NCBI GenBank assembly: GCA_902522385.1
Contig: CABYVK010000008.1
Coordinates: forward strand, 1 to 57,497
Direction: 5' to 3'
DNA: 57,497 nucleotides
Source: an uncultured Pelagibacteraceae bacterium
Lineage (GTDB): Bacteria > Pseudomonadota > Alphaproteobacteria > Pelagibacterales > Pelagibacteraceae
The translations under genes were made by a program, and so were the position numbers. Positions 38,880-48,880 of this stretch are shown here, piece after piece. A model generated the notes under the pieces. That model saw only the letters and a program-made list of their open reading frames with translations, made no database searches and was not told the DNA's origin. Every line of letters begins with the position of its first letter. The first letter of the stretch is position 1.

Positions 38880-40166
38880 TTATATTTTAAATAATTCTAT
38901 ACCTTTTACAAATGTATTGGTTACTTTTCCTTGAAGTTTCTTATCTTCAATTGAGGTATTTTTAGATTTAGAGATTAAATTTTCTTTTTTTACAATCCAA
39001 GGTTTATTGATATCTACTATACAAAAATCTGCATCATTACCAATAGACAGGTTTCCTTTATTTATATTTAATATTTTTGCTGGGTTGGAGGTTAAAGCTT
39101 GAATTATAGTTTCAAGTTTTACAGATCCATTATGAAATAATTCTAAACTAAGAGACAACAATGTTTCAATACCAGATGCACCTGTTGCAGCTTGCGCAAA
39201 AGTTAATCTTTTAGATTCTTCATCTTCAGGTTTATGATCAGAAACAATTACATCAATAGTTTTATCTTTTAATCCTTGAACTAAAGCTTCTCGGTCTTCC
39301 TCTCTTCTCAGTGGAGGTGATAATTTTAAAAATGTTCTAAATTCTCCAATATCATTTTCGTTTAGTGAGAGATTGTTTATTGATACACCACAAGTAAATT
39401 TAACATTTTGTTTACGTTCCTTAACTATATCTACAGATCTTCCCGCTGATAGTTGAGATATATGATATCTACATTTAGTTTTTTCTAAGAGTGTAAGATC
39501 TCTTTCTATTATGATTCTTTCAGCAATATCTGGTATGCTTGATAAACCTAGTTTTGTCGCAATAATACCAGAATTAATCATTCCATTTTGAGCTAAATCA
39601 TAATCTTCAGCATGTTGCATTATAAGGCATCCCAAATCTTTAGCAGAATTCATAATTCTAGACATAAGTCTAGTATTTTGAATTGTTTTTAATCCATCTG
39701 TAAATGCAATAATTCCTTTTTTAGCTAGTAACCCAAATTCAGTCATATTGGTCCCATCAGTGTTTTGAGTTAATGAAGCGCAAGGAAAGATATTTATTTT
39801 AGACTTATCACGTCCTCTTCTTTTTAAAAAATCTACAATTGATACATTGTCTATAATTGGATCTGTATTAGGCATAGTCACAACAGAAGTTACTCCACCA
39901 GATAATGCAGCATTACTCAAAGTCCTAAAATTTTCTTTATATTCATATCCTGGCTCACCTACAAAAACTTTCATATCTACTATACCGGGAAATATATATT
40001 TACCCTTTAAGTCAGTAGGTTTTTCTCTGGTTGGTAAATTATTTATATTTACCTTTTTTCCTATAGCCTCTATATTTCCGTTTTCTCCAATTATTAATCC
40101 ACCATTTTCGTTTATAGAGTTATGAGGATCTATAATTTTTGCATTTATAAAGTATTGTTTTTTCAT
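38880..40166 (-). CDS. pyrC: Dihydroorotase-like protein PyrC', probably non-catalytic ATCase partner
   Basis: The 428-residue protein has the fold and motifs of type I dihydroorotase (GGVTSVVTMPNTDP, QHAED with H185, YHISQLSA with H235, VSDHKPED with D310), the enzyme that closes carbamoyl-aspartate to dihydroorotate. However, the first metal-binding motif DxHxHxRxPG is replaced: residues 64-72 read DMKVFVGEP, so both histidines (now K66 and F68) and the substrate-binding arginine are missing. Pseudomonads carry comparable inactive PyrC' proteins that hold aspartate transcarbamoylase together. The gene follows pyrB directly. I infer a structural role, with a true dihydroorotase elsewhere. 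Confidence 0.85.
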   Translation of the reverse strand: MKKQYFINAKIIDPHNSINENGGLIIGENGNIEAIGKKVNINNLPTREKPTDLKGKYIFPGIVDMKVFVGEPGYEYKENFRTLSNAALSGGVTSVVTMPNTDPIIDNVSIVDFLKRRGRDKSKINIFPCASLTQNTDGTNMTEFGLLAKKGIIAFTDGLKTIQNTRLMSRIMNSAKDLGCLIMQHAEDYDLAQNGMINSGIIATKLGLSSIPDIAERIIIERDLTLLEKTKCRYHISQLSAGRSVDIVKERKQNVKFTCGVSINNLSLNENDIGEFRTFLKLSPPLRREEDREALVQGLKDKTIDVIVSDHKPEDEESKRLTFAQAATGASGIETLLSLSLELFHNGSVKLETIIQALTSNPAKILNINKGNLSIGNDADFCIVDINKPWIVKKENLISKSKNTSIEDKKLQGKVTNTFVKGIELFKI

Positions 40167-41108
40167 TTATTCACAAAATATTTTTAAACATGCCATTCTT
40201 ACAGCAACACCTAATTCAACTTGTTCCTTAATTACACTTTTATTTATGTCGTCAGCTAATCTTGTATCAATCTCTATTCCTCTATTCATTGGACCAGGAT
40301 GCATAATTAGAGCATCTGATTTTGCATGATCAAGTTTGTCTGGAGTTAATCCATAATATTCGTAGTACTCTCTATTTGATGAAAGATATGAACTAGTCAT
40401 TCTCTCATTTTGCAATCTAAGCATCATCACAATATCACAATCTTTGAGACCTTTTTTCATATCAGTAAAAGTATTTACACCAAATTTTTCAATTTCTTTT
40501 GGCATGAGATTAGATGGAGCAACTATATTAACTTCAGCTCCTAACATTGTAAGAAGATAAATATTTGATCTAGCTACTCTTGAATGAAGTATATCCCCAC
40601 ATATAGCTATTCTTAATCCTTGAATTTTTTTTTTTCGATTTCTAATTGTTAAAGCATCTAACAATGCTTGAGTAGGATGTTCTCGTCTACCATCACCAGC
40701 ATTTAATACAACACAATTAACTTTTTGAGATAATAGATTACAAGCACCAGAGTCTTGATGTCTGATCACGATTATATCAGGATGCATTGCATTTAAGGTC
40801 ATCGCAGTATCAATCAAAGTTTCACCTTTTTTAATGGCTGAGTTACCCATATTCATTGACATTACGTCTGCACCTAGTCTTTTTCCTGCAAGTTCAAATG
40901 AGCTTTGTGTTCTAGTTGATGGCTCAAAGAATAAGTTTATTTGTGTTTTGCCTCTTAACACATCAATTTTTTTATTTTTACTCTGGTTTAATTTTATGAA
41001 AGCTTCTGACTCATCCAGGATATAATTAATATCATTAACTGATAAATCTTGGATACCTAATAGATGCTTTTGTGAGATTTTAATAGCTTTATTGGTTTTA
41101 ATTGCCAT
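40167..41108 (-). CDS. pyrB: Aspartate carbamoyltransferase catalytic subunit
   Basis: The 313-residue enzyme joins aspartate and carbamoyl phosphate, the committed step of pyrimidine synthesis. The carbamoyl-phosphate site STRT is at residues 64-67, with [12 protein letters not shown] and the C-terminal [12 protein letters not shown] further on. The ATG at 41106-41108 gives a normal length; an in-frame start 39 bases upstream is possible but adds an atypical extension. Its stop is adjacent to the pyrC' start, which supports complex formation by the two proteins. Confidence 0.96.
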   Translation of the reverse strand: MAIKTNKAIKISQKHLLGIQDLSVNDINYILDESEAFIKLNQSKNKKIDVLRGKTQINLFFEPSTRTQSSFELAGKRLGADVMSMNMGNSAIKKGETLIDTAMTLNAMHPDIIVIRHQDSGACNLLSQKVNCVVLNAGDGRREHPTQALLDALTIRNRKKKIQGLRIAICGDILHSRVARSNIYLLTMLGAEVNIVAPSNLMPKEIEKFGVNTFTDMKKGLKDCDIVMMLRLQNERMTSSYLSSNREYYEYYGLTPDKLDHAKSDALIMHPGPMNRGIEIDTRLADDINKSVIKEQVELGVAVRMACLKIFCE

Positions 41109-41150
41109 TAAAATTAACTCTATAGCTATAAAGCCCCTAAATGGCAAGGA

Positions 41151-41606
41151 TTAATTATTTAAATAATCTATAGCTCCTTGAAGAATAAATGCAGCTGCAT
41201 TTTGATCTATGTTTTTTTCACGCTTAGAAACATTAACATCAAGCTGACTAGATAGATTAAATGCCCCAACAGTTGAAAGTCTTTCATCCCATAAGCAAAC
41301 TTCTACATCAATATTTTGGTCTATATTTTTAGATACATCACTTACTGATTGAGCAGAAGAACCTAACGAACCATCCATGTTAATTGGATATCCAATGATA
41401 ATTCCTTTAATATTGTTTTCCTCTATTATTTTTTTTAATTCGTTGATTAGATCATCATTATTGGTTTTATTGATTGTTTTAAAAGGTGTGGCTATTGACT
41501 GTTTTTCATCACAAATTGATACACCGATTCTTTTTGAACCAAGATCTAAACCAATCAATCTAGAGGTTTCAGACTGTTTTTTTTTGAATTCTTCAATAGT
41601 GATCAT
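41151..41606 (-). CDS. ruvX: YqgF/RuvX-type RNase H-fold nuclease (pre-16S rRNA maturation)
   Basis: The 151-residue protein has the RNase H-like core of the YqgF family: GLDLGSKRIGVSICDE (about 19-34) with the first catalytic Asp, GIIIGYPINMDGS in the middle and the acidic DERLSTV near residue 109. It was named a putative Holliday-junction resolvase; work in E. coli points to processing of the 16S rRNA 5' end. It diverges from gatC and precedes pyrB by 42 bases. Confidence 0.92.
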   Translation of the reverse strand: MITIEEFKKKQSETSRLIGLDLGSKRIGVSICDEKQSIATPFKTINKTNNDDLINELKKIIEENNIKGIIIGYPINMDGSLGSSAQSVSDVSKNIDQNIDVEVCLWDERLSTVGAFNLSSQLDVNVSKREKNIDQNAAAFILQGAIDYLNN

Positions 41607-41656
41607 ATTGTATATTTTAAACTTAAGTGATAGTTTGCGACATATTTAAATACCAT

Positions 41657-41944
41657 ATGAGCATCGATCTTAAAACAATAAAGCACATATCTAAACTATC
41701 AAGAATTTCTGTAGATGAGAAAAAAGCAGAGAAGCTTGCAGGAGATTTAAATTCAATTTTCAATTTTATTGAAAAACTTAACGAATTAAAAACTGACAAT
41801 ATTGAACCATTAACCTCTGTTGCTGAAACAACTCTAAAACTAAGGTCAGATGAAGTAAAAAGTAAAAACTTAAGAGATCAAGTGATAAAAAATTCTCCTA
41901 AGGAAAATGAAGATTATTTTGTAGTACCAAAGGTAATTGAATAA
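41657..41944 (+). CDS. gatC: Asp/Glu-tRNA amidotransferase subunit C
   Basis: The 95-residue subunit stabilises GatA and bridges it to GatB. It begins SIDLKTIKHISKLSRISVDE and has the central FNFIEKLNELKTDNIEPL, followed by DYFVVPKVIE. The ATG at 41657 fits the family; a longer in-frame start 30 bases upstream lies in the divergent promoter region. It shares TAATG with gatA. Confidence 0.95.
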   Translation: MSIDLKTIKHISKLSRISVDEKKAEKLAGDLNSIFNFIEKLNELKTDNIEPLTSVAETTLKLRSDEVKSKNLRDQVIKNSPKENEDYFVVPKVIE

Positions 41945-43401
41945 TGTCAGATATAACTAAACAATCATTATCTGAGTTAGTAGAAAATATAAAAGGTAAA
42001 AAACTTTCCTCAAGTGAAGTTACTAAAGCATTTGTTGAAAGATCAGAAAAATCAAAAGAATTAAATGCATATATAACTGAAGATTATGCAAATGCTTTAA
42101 ATAAAGCAAAAAAATTTGATGAAAAACCTAATCTTGATCTGAAATTACCTGGCATTCCAATGGCTGTAAAAGATTTATTTTGTACAAGAGATTTAAGAAC
42201 TACGGCAGGTAGTAAGATTTTAAATAACTTTGTTCCAACATACGAGTCAACTGTTACACAAAACATTTGGAATGAAGGAGCTATCCTAATGGGTAAATTA
42301 AATTGTGATGAATTTGCAATGGGTTCATCTAATGAAACTAGTTTTTTTGGTAATGTACAAAACCCAATTGATAAAAACTTAGTCCCAGGAGGTTCTTCAG
42401 GTGGATCGTCTTCTGCTGTAGCAGCTCAATTAACACCAATAACTATTGGAACAGATACAGGTGGATCTATAAGACAGCCTGCTTCATTTACTGGAACTGT
42501 CGGATTAAAACCTACTTATGGTAGTTGCTCTAGATACGGAATTGTAGCATTTGCATCATCCCTAGATCAAGCTGGTCCAATGGCGCAAAATGTTAAAGAT
42601 TGTGCATTGTTGCAGGAAGTTATTAGCACTTATGATGAAAAAGATTCTACATCAATAGACTTTAAAAGAAACGAGTACAGCAAAGAATTAACAAAAGATA
42701 TAAAAGGTAAAAAAATAGGAATACCCAAAGAATATAGAGTAGATGGTATGCCTAAAGAAATAGAAGACCTATGGAAAAAAGGTATTGAATATGCAGAAGA
42801 TTGTGGTGCTGAGATTATCGATATATCTCTACCTCATACTAATTATGCACTACCAACTTATTACATAGTAGCACCAGCAGAGGCATCATCTAATTTGGCT
42901 AGATACGACGGTGTTAAATACGGTTTTAGAGCTGAAGGAGAAAATCTTATTGATATGTATGAAAAAACTAGATCTGAAGGATTTGGTGCTGAGGTTCAAA
43001 GAAGAATAATGATTGGAACTTATGTTTTATCTTCAGGATATTATGATGCTTATTATCTTAAAGCACAAAAGGTAAGAAAACTTATTAAAAATGATTTTGA
43101 TGATGCTTTTAAAAAAGTTGATGCAATTCTAACCCCATCTACTCCAAGTTCTGCGTTTAAAATTGGTGAAAAAACAAATGATCCGGTTTCAATGTATTTA
43201 AATGATATTTTTACTGTTCCTGTAAATTTAGCAGGTTTACCTGGAATTTCTATACCTGCAGGCCATGATGCTAAAGGATATCCATTAGGATTACAGATAA
43301 TTGGTAAAGCTTTTGATGAACAAAATATTTTAAACATTGCATATGCTATGGAAGAAAAAATTAATTTTAAAAACAATATTACTGATTGGTGGATTAAGTG
43401 A
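41944..43401 (+). CDS. gatA: Asp/Glu-tRNA amidotransferase subunit A
   Basis: The 485-residue amidase subunit releases ammonia from glutamine for conversion of Glu-tRNA(Gln), and in many bacteria Asp-tRNA(Asn), to the amide form. The Lys-Ser-Ser triad is visible as K76 (AVKDLF), S151 (GGSSGGSS) and S175 ([11 protein letters not shown]). Length is normal. It begins on the gatC stop and its TGA overlaps the GTG start of gatB, so GatCAB is made from one coupled operon. Confidence 0.98.
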   Translation: MSDITKQSLSELVENIKGKKLSSSEVTKAFVERSEKSKELNAYITEDYANALNKAKKFDEKPNLDLKLPGIPMAVKDLFCTRDLRTTAGSKILNNFVPTYESTVTQNIWNEGAILMGKLNCDEFAMGSSNETSFFGNVQNPIDKNLVPGGSSGGSSSAVAAQLTPITIGTDTGGSIRQPASFTGTVGLKPTYGSCSRYGIVAFASSLDQAGPMAQNVKDCALLQEVISTYDEKDSTSIDFKRNEYSKELTKDIKGKKIGIPKEYRVDGMPKEIEDLWKKGIEYAEDCGAEIIDISLPHTNYALPTYYIVAPAEASSNLARYDGVKYGFRAEGENLIDMYEKTRSEGFGAEVQRRIMIGTYVLSSGYYDAYYLKAQKVRKLIKNDFDDAFKKVDAILTPSTPSSAFKIGEKTNDPVSMYLNDIFTVPVNLAGLPGISIPAGHDAKGYPLGLQIIGKAFDEQNILNIAYAMEEKINFKNNITDWWIK

Positions 43402-44861
43402 GTAAGAACAAATCTCAATATCTAATTAATAGACATGATAATCAATATGAGGTTGTCATTGGTTTAGAAGTTCATGCACAAGTTACATCGGAGTCAAAAT
43501 TATTTTCAACATCAGCGACCAAATTTGGAGCTGAGCCAAATACTCAAGTAAGTTTAGTTGATGCAGCATTTCCAGGAATGTTGCCGGTAATAAACGAGTA
43601 TTGTGTAAAACAAGCTATCAAAACAGGAATTGGCTTAAAAGCTAAAATCAATAAGAGATCTGTCTTTGATAGAAAAAATTATTTTTATGCTGACTTACCT
43701 CAGGGGTATCAAATCTCACAATTCAAAGATCCGATTGTAGGTGAGGGTAAAGTAATACTTGATATGCCTGATGGTCAAAAAGAGGTAGGTATAGAAAGAT
43801 TACACTTGGAGCAAGATGCAGGTAAAAGCATTCATGATCTAGATCCTAAAAATACTTTTGTAGATTTAAATAGATCAGGTGTGGCTTTAATGGAAATTGT
43901 AAGTAAACCTGACCTAAGATCTCCAGATGAAGTAAATGCATATGTTAAAAAATTAAGATCTATAATGAGATATTTAGGTACATGTGATGGAAACATGCAG
44001 GAAGGATCTTTGAGAGCCGATGTAAATGTATCTGTTAGAAAAAAAGGTTCAAAAGAATTTGGAACCAGATGTGAAATAAAAAATGTTAACTCAATAAAGT
44101 TCATGCAGATGGCAATTGAATACGAAGCCAACAGACAAGTAGATTTAATTGAGGAAGGTCAAACAATTGATCAAGAAACAAGACTTTTTGACACTAAAAA
44201 AAATGAAACTAGATCAATGAGATCAAAAGAGGATGCTCATGATTATAGATATTTTCCAGATCCAGACTTATTGCCATTAGAGGTTTCAGATGATTTTATT
44301 GAAAATTTAAAATCAGAAATTCCAGAGTTACCTGATGAAAAGAAAAAAAGATTTATAGAAAAATTCAAATTATCACCTTACGAAGCAAACATTTTAGTTT
44401 CTGATATTGAAACATCAAATTATTTTGAAAATGTAATTAAGAAGTCTGATGTAAAACTTGCAACAAATTGGATAATCGGTGAATTATTTGCAGCGTTAAA
44501 TGAAAAAAATTTAGAAATAACTGAAAGCCCTATAAGCGCAGGCAATTTATCAAAATTAATCAATTTAATTAAAGATGGAATAATTTCTGGAAAAATTGCA
44601 AAAACAGTTTTCGAACAAATGATGGAAGGCGACAAAGATCCTCAGAAAATTGTTGAAGAAAAAGGTTTAAAACAAGAGAGTGATCCAAAAGCACTTGAGG
44701 CACTGATAGATAAGGTTATTGATGACAACAGAGACAAAGCTACCGAATATAAATCAGGTAAAGTTAAATTATTTGGTTTTTTTGTGGGTCAAGTAATGAA
44801 AGTTTCTGGTGGAAAAGCAAATCCTCAATTAGTCAACGAGATTTTAAAGAAAAAACTTTAG
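43398..44861 (+). CDS. gatB: Asp/Glu-tRNA amidotransferase subunit B
   Basis: The 487-residue subunit binds the mischarged tRNA and the phosphorylation site. It has [18 protein letters not shown] near the N-terminus, the core [14 protein letters not shown] and HLEQDAGKS, then [11 protein letters not shown] and the C-terminal YqeY-like helical domain. It starts with GTG at 43398, four bases inside the end of gatA. The presence of all three subunits suggests Gln-tRNA is made indirectly. Confidence 0.97.
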   Translation: MSKNKSQYLINRHDNQYEVVIGLEVHAQVTSESKLFSTSATKFGAEPNTQVSLVDAAFPGMLPVINEYCVKQAIKTGIGLKAKINKRSVFDRKNYFYADLPQGYQISQFKDPIVGEGKVILDMPDGQKEVGIERLHLEQDAGKSIHDLDPKNTFVDLNRSGVALMEIVSKPDLRSPDEVNAYVKKLRSIMRYLGTCDGNMQEGSLRADVNVSVRKKGSKEFGTRCEIKNVNSIKFMQMAIEYEANRQVDLIEEGQTIDQETRLFDTKKNETRSMRSKEDAHDYRYFPDPDLLPLEVSDDFIENLKSEIPELPDEKKKRFIEKFKLSPYEANILVSDIETSNYFENVIKKSDVKLATNWIIGELFAALNEKNLEITESPISAGNLSKLINLIKDGIISGKIAKTVFEQMMEGDKDPQKIVEEKGLKQESDPKALEALIDKVIDDNRDKATEYKSGKVKLFGFFVGQVMKVSGGKANPQLVNEILKKKL

Positions 44862-44866
44862 AATTT

Positions 44867-45517
44867 ATGGGTTCAGACCTAAATATAACTAAAGAACTCC
44901 AAGAGTATATTTTAAGTCATGGATTTAATTTACATCCAGTCCAAAAAGAAATAATTGATTACAACACTTCTCTTGGTGATATCAAAAGAATGCAAATCTC
45001 AATTTCACAAAGTCAATTTCTGCATTTAATTATAAAAATTTCAAATATCAAAAAAGTTTTAGAGATTGGTACATTTACAGGATTAAGCACGTTATCTATG
45101 GCTTTGGCATTATCAGATGATGGCAAGATAACTGCTTTAGATAAAAATGAAGAAACTAATAAAGTTGCAATAGATTTTTTTAAAAAAGCTAATCAAGACC
45201 ATAAAATAAAAACATTAATTAAACCTGCTTTAGAAAGCTTAGATGAAATTAAAAATGAAAAGTTTGATTTAGTTTTTATCGATGCTGATAAAATGAATTA
45301 TATTGAATACTATGAACGTTCTTTACAATTATTGAACAAAAATGGTCTAATAATCATTGATAATGTTTTATGGTATGGAGAAGTTGTTAATGAAAACAAT
45401 AATGATAAATTTACCAAAAGTATTAAAGAGTTTAATTATCATATCTCAAAGGATACAAGAATTGAAAAATTAATAATTCCTCTTGGAGATGGAATGACCG
45501 TTTGTAGAAAATTATAA
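44867..45517 (+). CDS. SAM-dependent O-methyltransferase (caffeoyl-CoA type family)
   Basis: The 216-residue protein fits the Methyltransf_3 family. Motif I is VLEIGTFTGLSTLSMALAL (about 64-82), followed by the acidic end of the second strand (ALDKNEE), the metal-binding FDLVFIDADKMNY near residues 131-143 and IIIDNVLWYGEVV. Bacterial members methylate catechols or, as TrmR, tRNA; the substrate here cannot be read from sequence. It overlaps trhO by one base (TAATG), and that link to a tRNA-hydroxylation gene makes a TrmR-like tRNA role attractive but unproven. Confidence 0.85.
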   Translation: MGSDLNITKELQEYILSHGFNLHPVQKEIIDYNTSLGDIKRMQISISQSQFLHLIIKISNIKKVLEIGTFTGLSTLSMALALSDDGKITALDKNEETNKVAIDFFKKANQDHKIKTLIKPALESLDEIKNEKFDLVFIDADKMNYIEYYERSLQLLNKNGLIIIDNVLWYGEVVNENNNDKFTKSIKEFNYHISKDTRIEKLIIPLGDGMTVCRKL

Positions 45518-46422
45518 TGTTTCAAGTAGTTGGTTTTTATAAATTTGTTAAAATTTCTTATCTAAAGAAAAATCAAAAAGTATTATTAGAAGCTTTAAAA
45601 AAGAAAAACATTAGAGGCACGATAATTATCTCCAAAGAAGGTTTAAATGGAACTATCTCTGGTAAAGCTGCAGATATTAAATTCGCAATTAACAGTTTAA
45701 AAAAAACTCTTAAATTTAAAGAATTTAATAGTAGCAATGTATCTAAAAGCTCATTCCAACCATTTCATAAACCTAAAGTAAAAATTAAAAATGAAGTTGT
45801 TCCTATGAATTTAATTTTAAATAAAAGAATAAAGAAAAAAGATAGCCATGTAGATCCAAATAAATGGAATAAGCTGATAAAAGAAAAGTCTACTGTTCTA
45901 ATAGATGCGAGAAAACCATTTGAATACGATGTTGGAACATTTAAGGGAGCAATCAATCCTGATGTTGATAACTTTAGAGATTTTCCAAAATATCTAAAAA
46001 AATTAAAAAAAAATCAACCTATAGCTATGTTTTGTACTGGTGGAATTCGTTGTGAAAAAGCATCTGTATACTTGGAAAATAAAGGTTTTAATAACATTTA
46101 TCAGTTAGATGGCGGAATTTTAAATTATCTGAAAAAAACAAATAAGAAAAAAAGTTTATGGAAAGGTGAATGTTTTGTTTTTGATAACAGAATTAGTTTA
46201 AAACATGGTCTAAAAGTTGGTTCTTACTCAATGTGCAGTGGTTGTAGGAAGCCTATTTCTCCAAAGGATAAAAAATCAAAAAAATACGAAGAGGGCGTTT
46301 CATGTCCAAATTGTCACGATAATCTAACAGGTCATCAAAAATCAAGATTTAGAATGAGACAAAAACAAATTAATCTTGCTAAAGAAGCAGGAAAAAGACA
46401 TATCTTCCAAAAAGAATATTAA
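45517..46422 (+). CDS. trhO: tRNA uridine(34) hydroxylase (rhodanese family)
   Basis: The 301-residue protein belongs to the YceA/TrhO family, which makes 5-hydroxyuridine at tRNA position 34. An N-terminal acylphosphatase-like domain (GTIIISKEGLNGTISG, about 34-49) precedes the rhodanese domain with ARKPFEYDVGTFKGA and the active cysteine C173 in CTGGIRC. The C-terminal part has paired cysteines (CSGCRKP and CPNC), probably metal-binding. It directly follows a methyltransferase gene that could act on the hydroxyl it creates. Confidence 0.92.
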   Translation: MFQVVGFYKFVKISYLKKNQKVLLEALKKKNIRGTIIISKEGLNGTISGKAADIKFAINSLKKTLKFKEFNSSNVSKSSFQPFHKPKVKIKNEVVPMNLILNKRIKKKDSHVDPNKWNKLIKEKSTVLIDARKPFEYDVGTFKGAINPDVDNFRDFPKYLKKLKKNQPIAMFCTGGIRCEKASVYLENKGFNNIYQLDGGILNYLKKTNKKKSLWKGECFVFDNRISLKHGLKVGSYSMCSGCRKPISPKDKKSKKYEEGVSCPNCHDNLTGHQKSRFRMRQKQINLAKEAGKRHIFQKEY

Positions 46423-46436
46423 AAAATCTTAAATTA

Positions 46437-47774
46437 ATGAATTTATTAAAAGATGAAGTTTCGTTTTTAGTAAGAAAACTTGCTGTACCAGCAAGTGTAG
46501 GAACTTTATTCCAAACACTTTATACAATTGTAGACACTTTTTATGCAGGAAAAATATCGCCTGAAGCCTTATCTGCTTTGAGCAAGTCTTTTCCGATATA
46601 TTTTTTGATTATTGCGACATCCATTGGAGTTACCGTAGCGGGAACATCACTGATTGGCAGCAGTATTGGAGAAAAAAATGAAAAAAATGTTTTAAGTTAT
46701 TTTGGAAATGTAATCATTTATTCGATTATAATCTCGGTAGTTGTATCTATTTTAGGATTTGCTTTTGGAGAAAATATATTTCTATTAATGAATTCCTCTC
46801 AAGAAGTAACAATTCTTGGACTTGAATATATAAATGTAATTTTTTTAGGCGCGATATTATTTATTTTAGTAGTTGCACTAAATTCATTTTTACATGCAGA
46901 AGGAGATACTAAAACTTACAGAAATGTACTTATATTTTCTTTTTTCTTAAATATTATTTTAAATCCTATTTTTATTTTTGGTTTTTTATTTATACCACCA
47001 TTAGGAATAACTGGTATTGGGATAGCAACTTTAATTGCACAATTTGTATCTTTGTTGATTATTCTAATAAAAATATTAAATAATCAAAGAATTAAGCAAA
47101 TAAATTTAGATCATTTCAAAGCTAAATTTTTTTTCTTAAAAAATATTTTTTTTCAATCAATGCCAATAACAATTGCTATATTAGGGTATTCTATTGCTGC
47201 AACAGTTGTTTTTACATATGTTGGATTATTTGGCGAATATGCTGTAGCAGGGTATGGATCTGCCACGCGAATTGAGCAAGTAGTTTTGTTACCAATATTA
47301 GGAATTAATACAGCTATAATTTCTATAATAGCCCAAAATATTGGAGCAAAATATTACGATAGAGTGGAGCAATCCTACTTTACTTCAATAAAATACGGTC
47401 TATTTATAATGTTAATCGCTGGTGTAGTTATTTTTATAAGTGCAGACATTGTTCCTAAATTCTTTTCTTCAAATCTAGATGTAATTATGCATGGCTCGAT
47501 ATACCTTAAGATTTCTGCATTTATTTTACCTGCTTATCCAATATTTTTCTTATCAAATGGATTTTTTATGGCATTAAAAAAATCTGAAAAAGCCATGGTT
47601 AATAATATTGCCAGAAATGTTATAGTACCAGTTTTATCCTTTTACATTGCAAAGTATTTAAATGCAGATTTTAAAACTTTTTTTTATATTTGGGCTATCT
47701 TTCAATGGTTGATATCATTGATATTACTATTTTATGTTAAATATTATATTAAACATAAATTGACTAATGTTTAA
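46437..47774 (+). CDS. MATE-family efflux transporter
   Basis: The 445-residue protein has about twelve hydrophobic spans. The MATE pattern is clear in the two related halves: KLAVPASVGTLFQTLYTIVDTFYAG near the N-terminus and GSATRIEQVVLLPILGINTAIISIIAQNIGA after the middle. MATE proteins export cationic compounds in exchange for Na+ or H+; the substrate is not predictable. It follows trhO by 14 bases, and the thermonuclease gene comes 12 bases later. Confidence 0.93.
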   Translation: MNLLKDEVSFLVRKLAVPASVGTLFQTLYTIVDTFYAGKISPEALSALSKSFPIYFLIIATSIGVTVAGTSLIGSSIGEKNEKNVLSYFGNVIIYSIIISVVVSILGFAFGENIFLLMNSSQEVTILGLEYINVIFLGAILFILVVALNSFLHAEGDTKTYRNVLIFSFFLNIILNPIFIFGFLFIPPLGITGIGIATLIAQFVSLLIILIKILNNQRIKQINLDHFKAKFFFLKNIFFQSMPITIAILGYSIAATVVFTYVGLFGEYAVAGYGSATRIEQVVLLPILGINTAIISIIAQNIGAKYYDRVEQSYFTSIKYGLFIMLIAGVVIFISADIVPKFFSSNLDVIMHGSIYLKISAFILPAYPIFFLSNGFFMALKKSEKAMVNNIARNVIVPVLSFYIAKYLNADFKTFFYIWAIFQWLISLILLFYVKYYIKHKLTNV

Positions 47775-47786
47775 TATTTTTTAAAT

Positions 47787-48314
47787 ATGTTTTTTACAAA
47801 AAGGAAAGTAATAATTTTAATTATAATCTGTTCGATATTTTTTATTCTCACATATAACGATGTTAGGTCTGATGAGATAAAAGAAATTTCTGGAAATGCT
47901 CAAATTATTGATGGTGATACAATAAAAATAAATTCAAAAAAAATAAGATTGTATGGAATTGATGCTCCTGAATTCAAGCAAATGTGTAAAAAACCAAATT
48001 TAACAATATTTTTTTTTACTTTTACTAAAGATTATCCATGTGGACAAATTTCAACACAAAAATTACAAAAAAAAATAAATAACAAATTAATAACTTGTAA
48101 AATTTTGGATATTGACAGATATAAAAGATTAATTGGAGAATGCTTTAAAAGAAATTTAAATCTGAATTCTTGGTTAGTTTCAAACGGTTATGCAGTAGCT
48201 TATAGAAAATACTCAAAAAAATATATATCAAACGAAATTAATGCTAAAAATGAAAAAAAAGGTATTTGGCAAGGTAAATTTGAAATGCCATGGGACTTTA
48301 GAAGAAAAAAATAA
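47787..48314 (+). CDS. Thermonuclease (SNase)-family nuclease with N-terminal membrane anchor
   Basis: The 175-residue protein has an N-terminal signal or anchor (about 8-22) and a staphylococcal-nuclease domain. Expected catalytic residues are present: R54 (KIRLYGIDAPE), E62 and R114 (DRYKR), with Ca-site acid residues D42 and D44. Between E62 and the next strand sits an insert with C67 and C85; C104 and C119 follow, so two disulphides are possible outside the cytoplasm. It could digest extracellular DNA or RNA for phosphate and nucleosides, which is inference. Its stop lies two bases from the convergent soxG. Confidence 0.88.
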   Translation: MFFTKRKVIILIIICSIFFILTYNDVRSDEIKEISGNAQIIDGDTIKINSKKIRLYGIDAPEFKQMCKKPNLTIFFFTFTKDYPCGQISTQKLQKKINNKLITCKILDIDRYKRLIGECFKRNLNLNSWLVSNGYAVAYRKYSKKYISNEINAKNEKKGIWQGKFEMPWDFRRKK

Positions 48315-48316
48315 GT

Positions 48317-48880
48317 TTATAATCTTGAAGCACAGTCTTCAATCCAAGAACAAAGATGTTTAGCAAAAGATCTTCTAACAAACAGATTTACAATATTTTC
48401 ATCTTTATGGTGCAGAATCACATCTATATGATTTAAAACTGTCTGAGTTGTTGATCCTTTCTTTTCTTTAAATTCATTAAAATTAAAGGGAGATCCTGCT
48501 GAAAAGATTTCATAGACATTTTCACCTTTAATTTCTAATTGAACAAATTGATCTGTTACATCTATAACAGCACCTAAATTTGTTTTTGAAATACTATTAA
48601 ATAACATTTCATATAAATCAGATTTATTAGTGTCTTTACCTGCCAGCTTATTTGAGATTATCATCCATTCGTCTGGACTAAGCCATATTGCTGTTAATTT
48701 ATCACTCGTTGTTGAAGTGTTTGCTTCTGTAGGCAAGATCATATTAAGATTTTTACCAACATTTGTTAATAATTCTCTTTTTTTACCTCTCAAATTAATT
48801 TTTATTACTGGAGAGATTTCCTTAACAGAAATACTTTCTTGCTTAATTTCATTTTTAATAACTGAATTATAGTTAAGCAT
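48317..48880 (-). CDS. soxG: Sarcosine oxidase gamma subunit
   Basis: The 187-residue protein is the last gene of the soxBDAG operon. It shows the family stretch AIWLSPDEWMII (about 64-75), AVIDVTDQFVQLEIKG and the C-terminal DVILHHKDENIVNLFVRRSFAKHLCSWI. Gamma is the weakly conserved subunit of the heterotetramer; it resembles a folded aminomethyltransferase-like domain. Its start overlaps the soxA stop by eight bases, so identity rests on both sequence and context. Confidence 0.9.
   Translation of the reverse strand: MLNYNSVIKNEIKQESISVKEISPVIKINLRGKKRELLTNVGKNLNMILPTEANTSTTSDKLTAIWLSPDEWMIISNKLAGKDTNKSDLYEMLFNSISKTNLGAVIDVTDQFVQLEIKGENVYEIFSAGSPFNFNEFKEKKGSTTQTVLNHIDVILHHKDENIVNLFVRRSFAKHLCSWIEDCASRL

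Noticed and set aside
41106..41147. Longer pyrB start at 41147
   Set aside because: It adds 13 atypical residues reaching to within a few bases of ruvX; the ATG at 41106-41108 gives the usual N-terminus.
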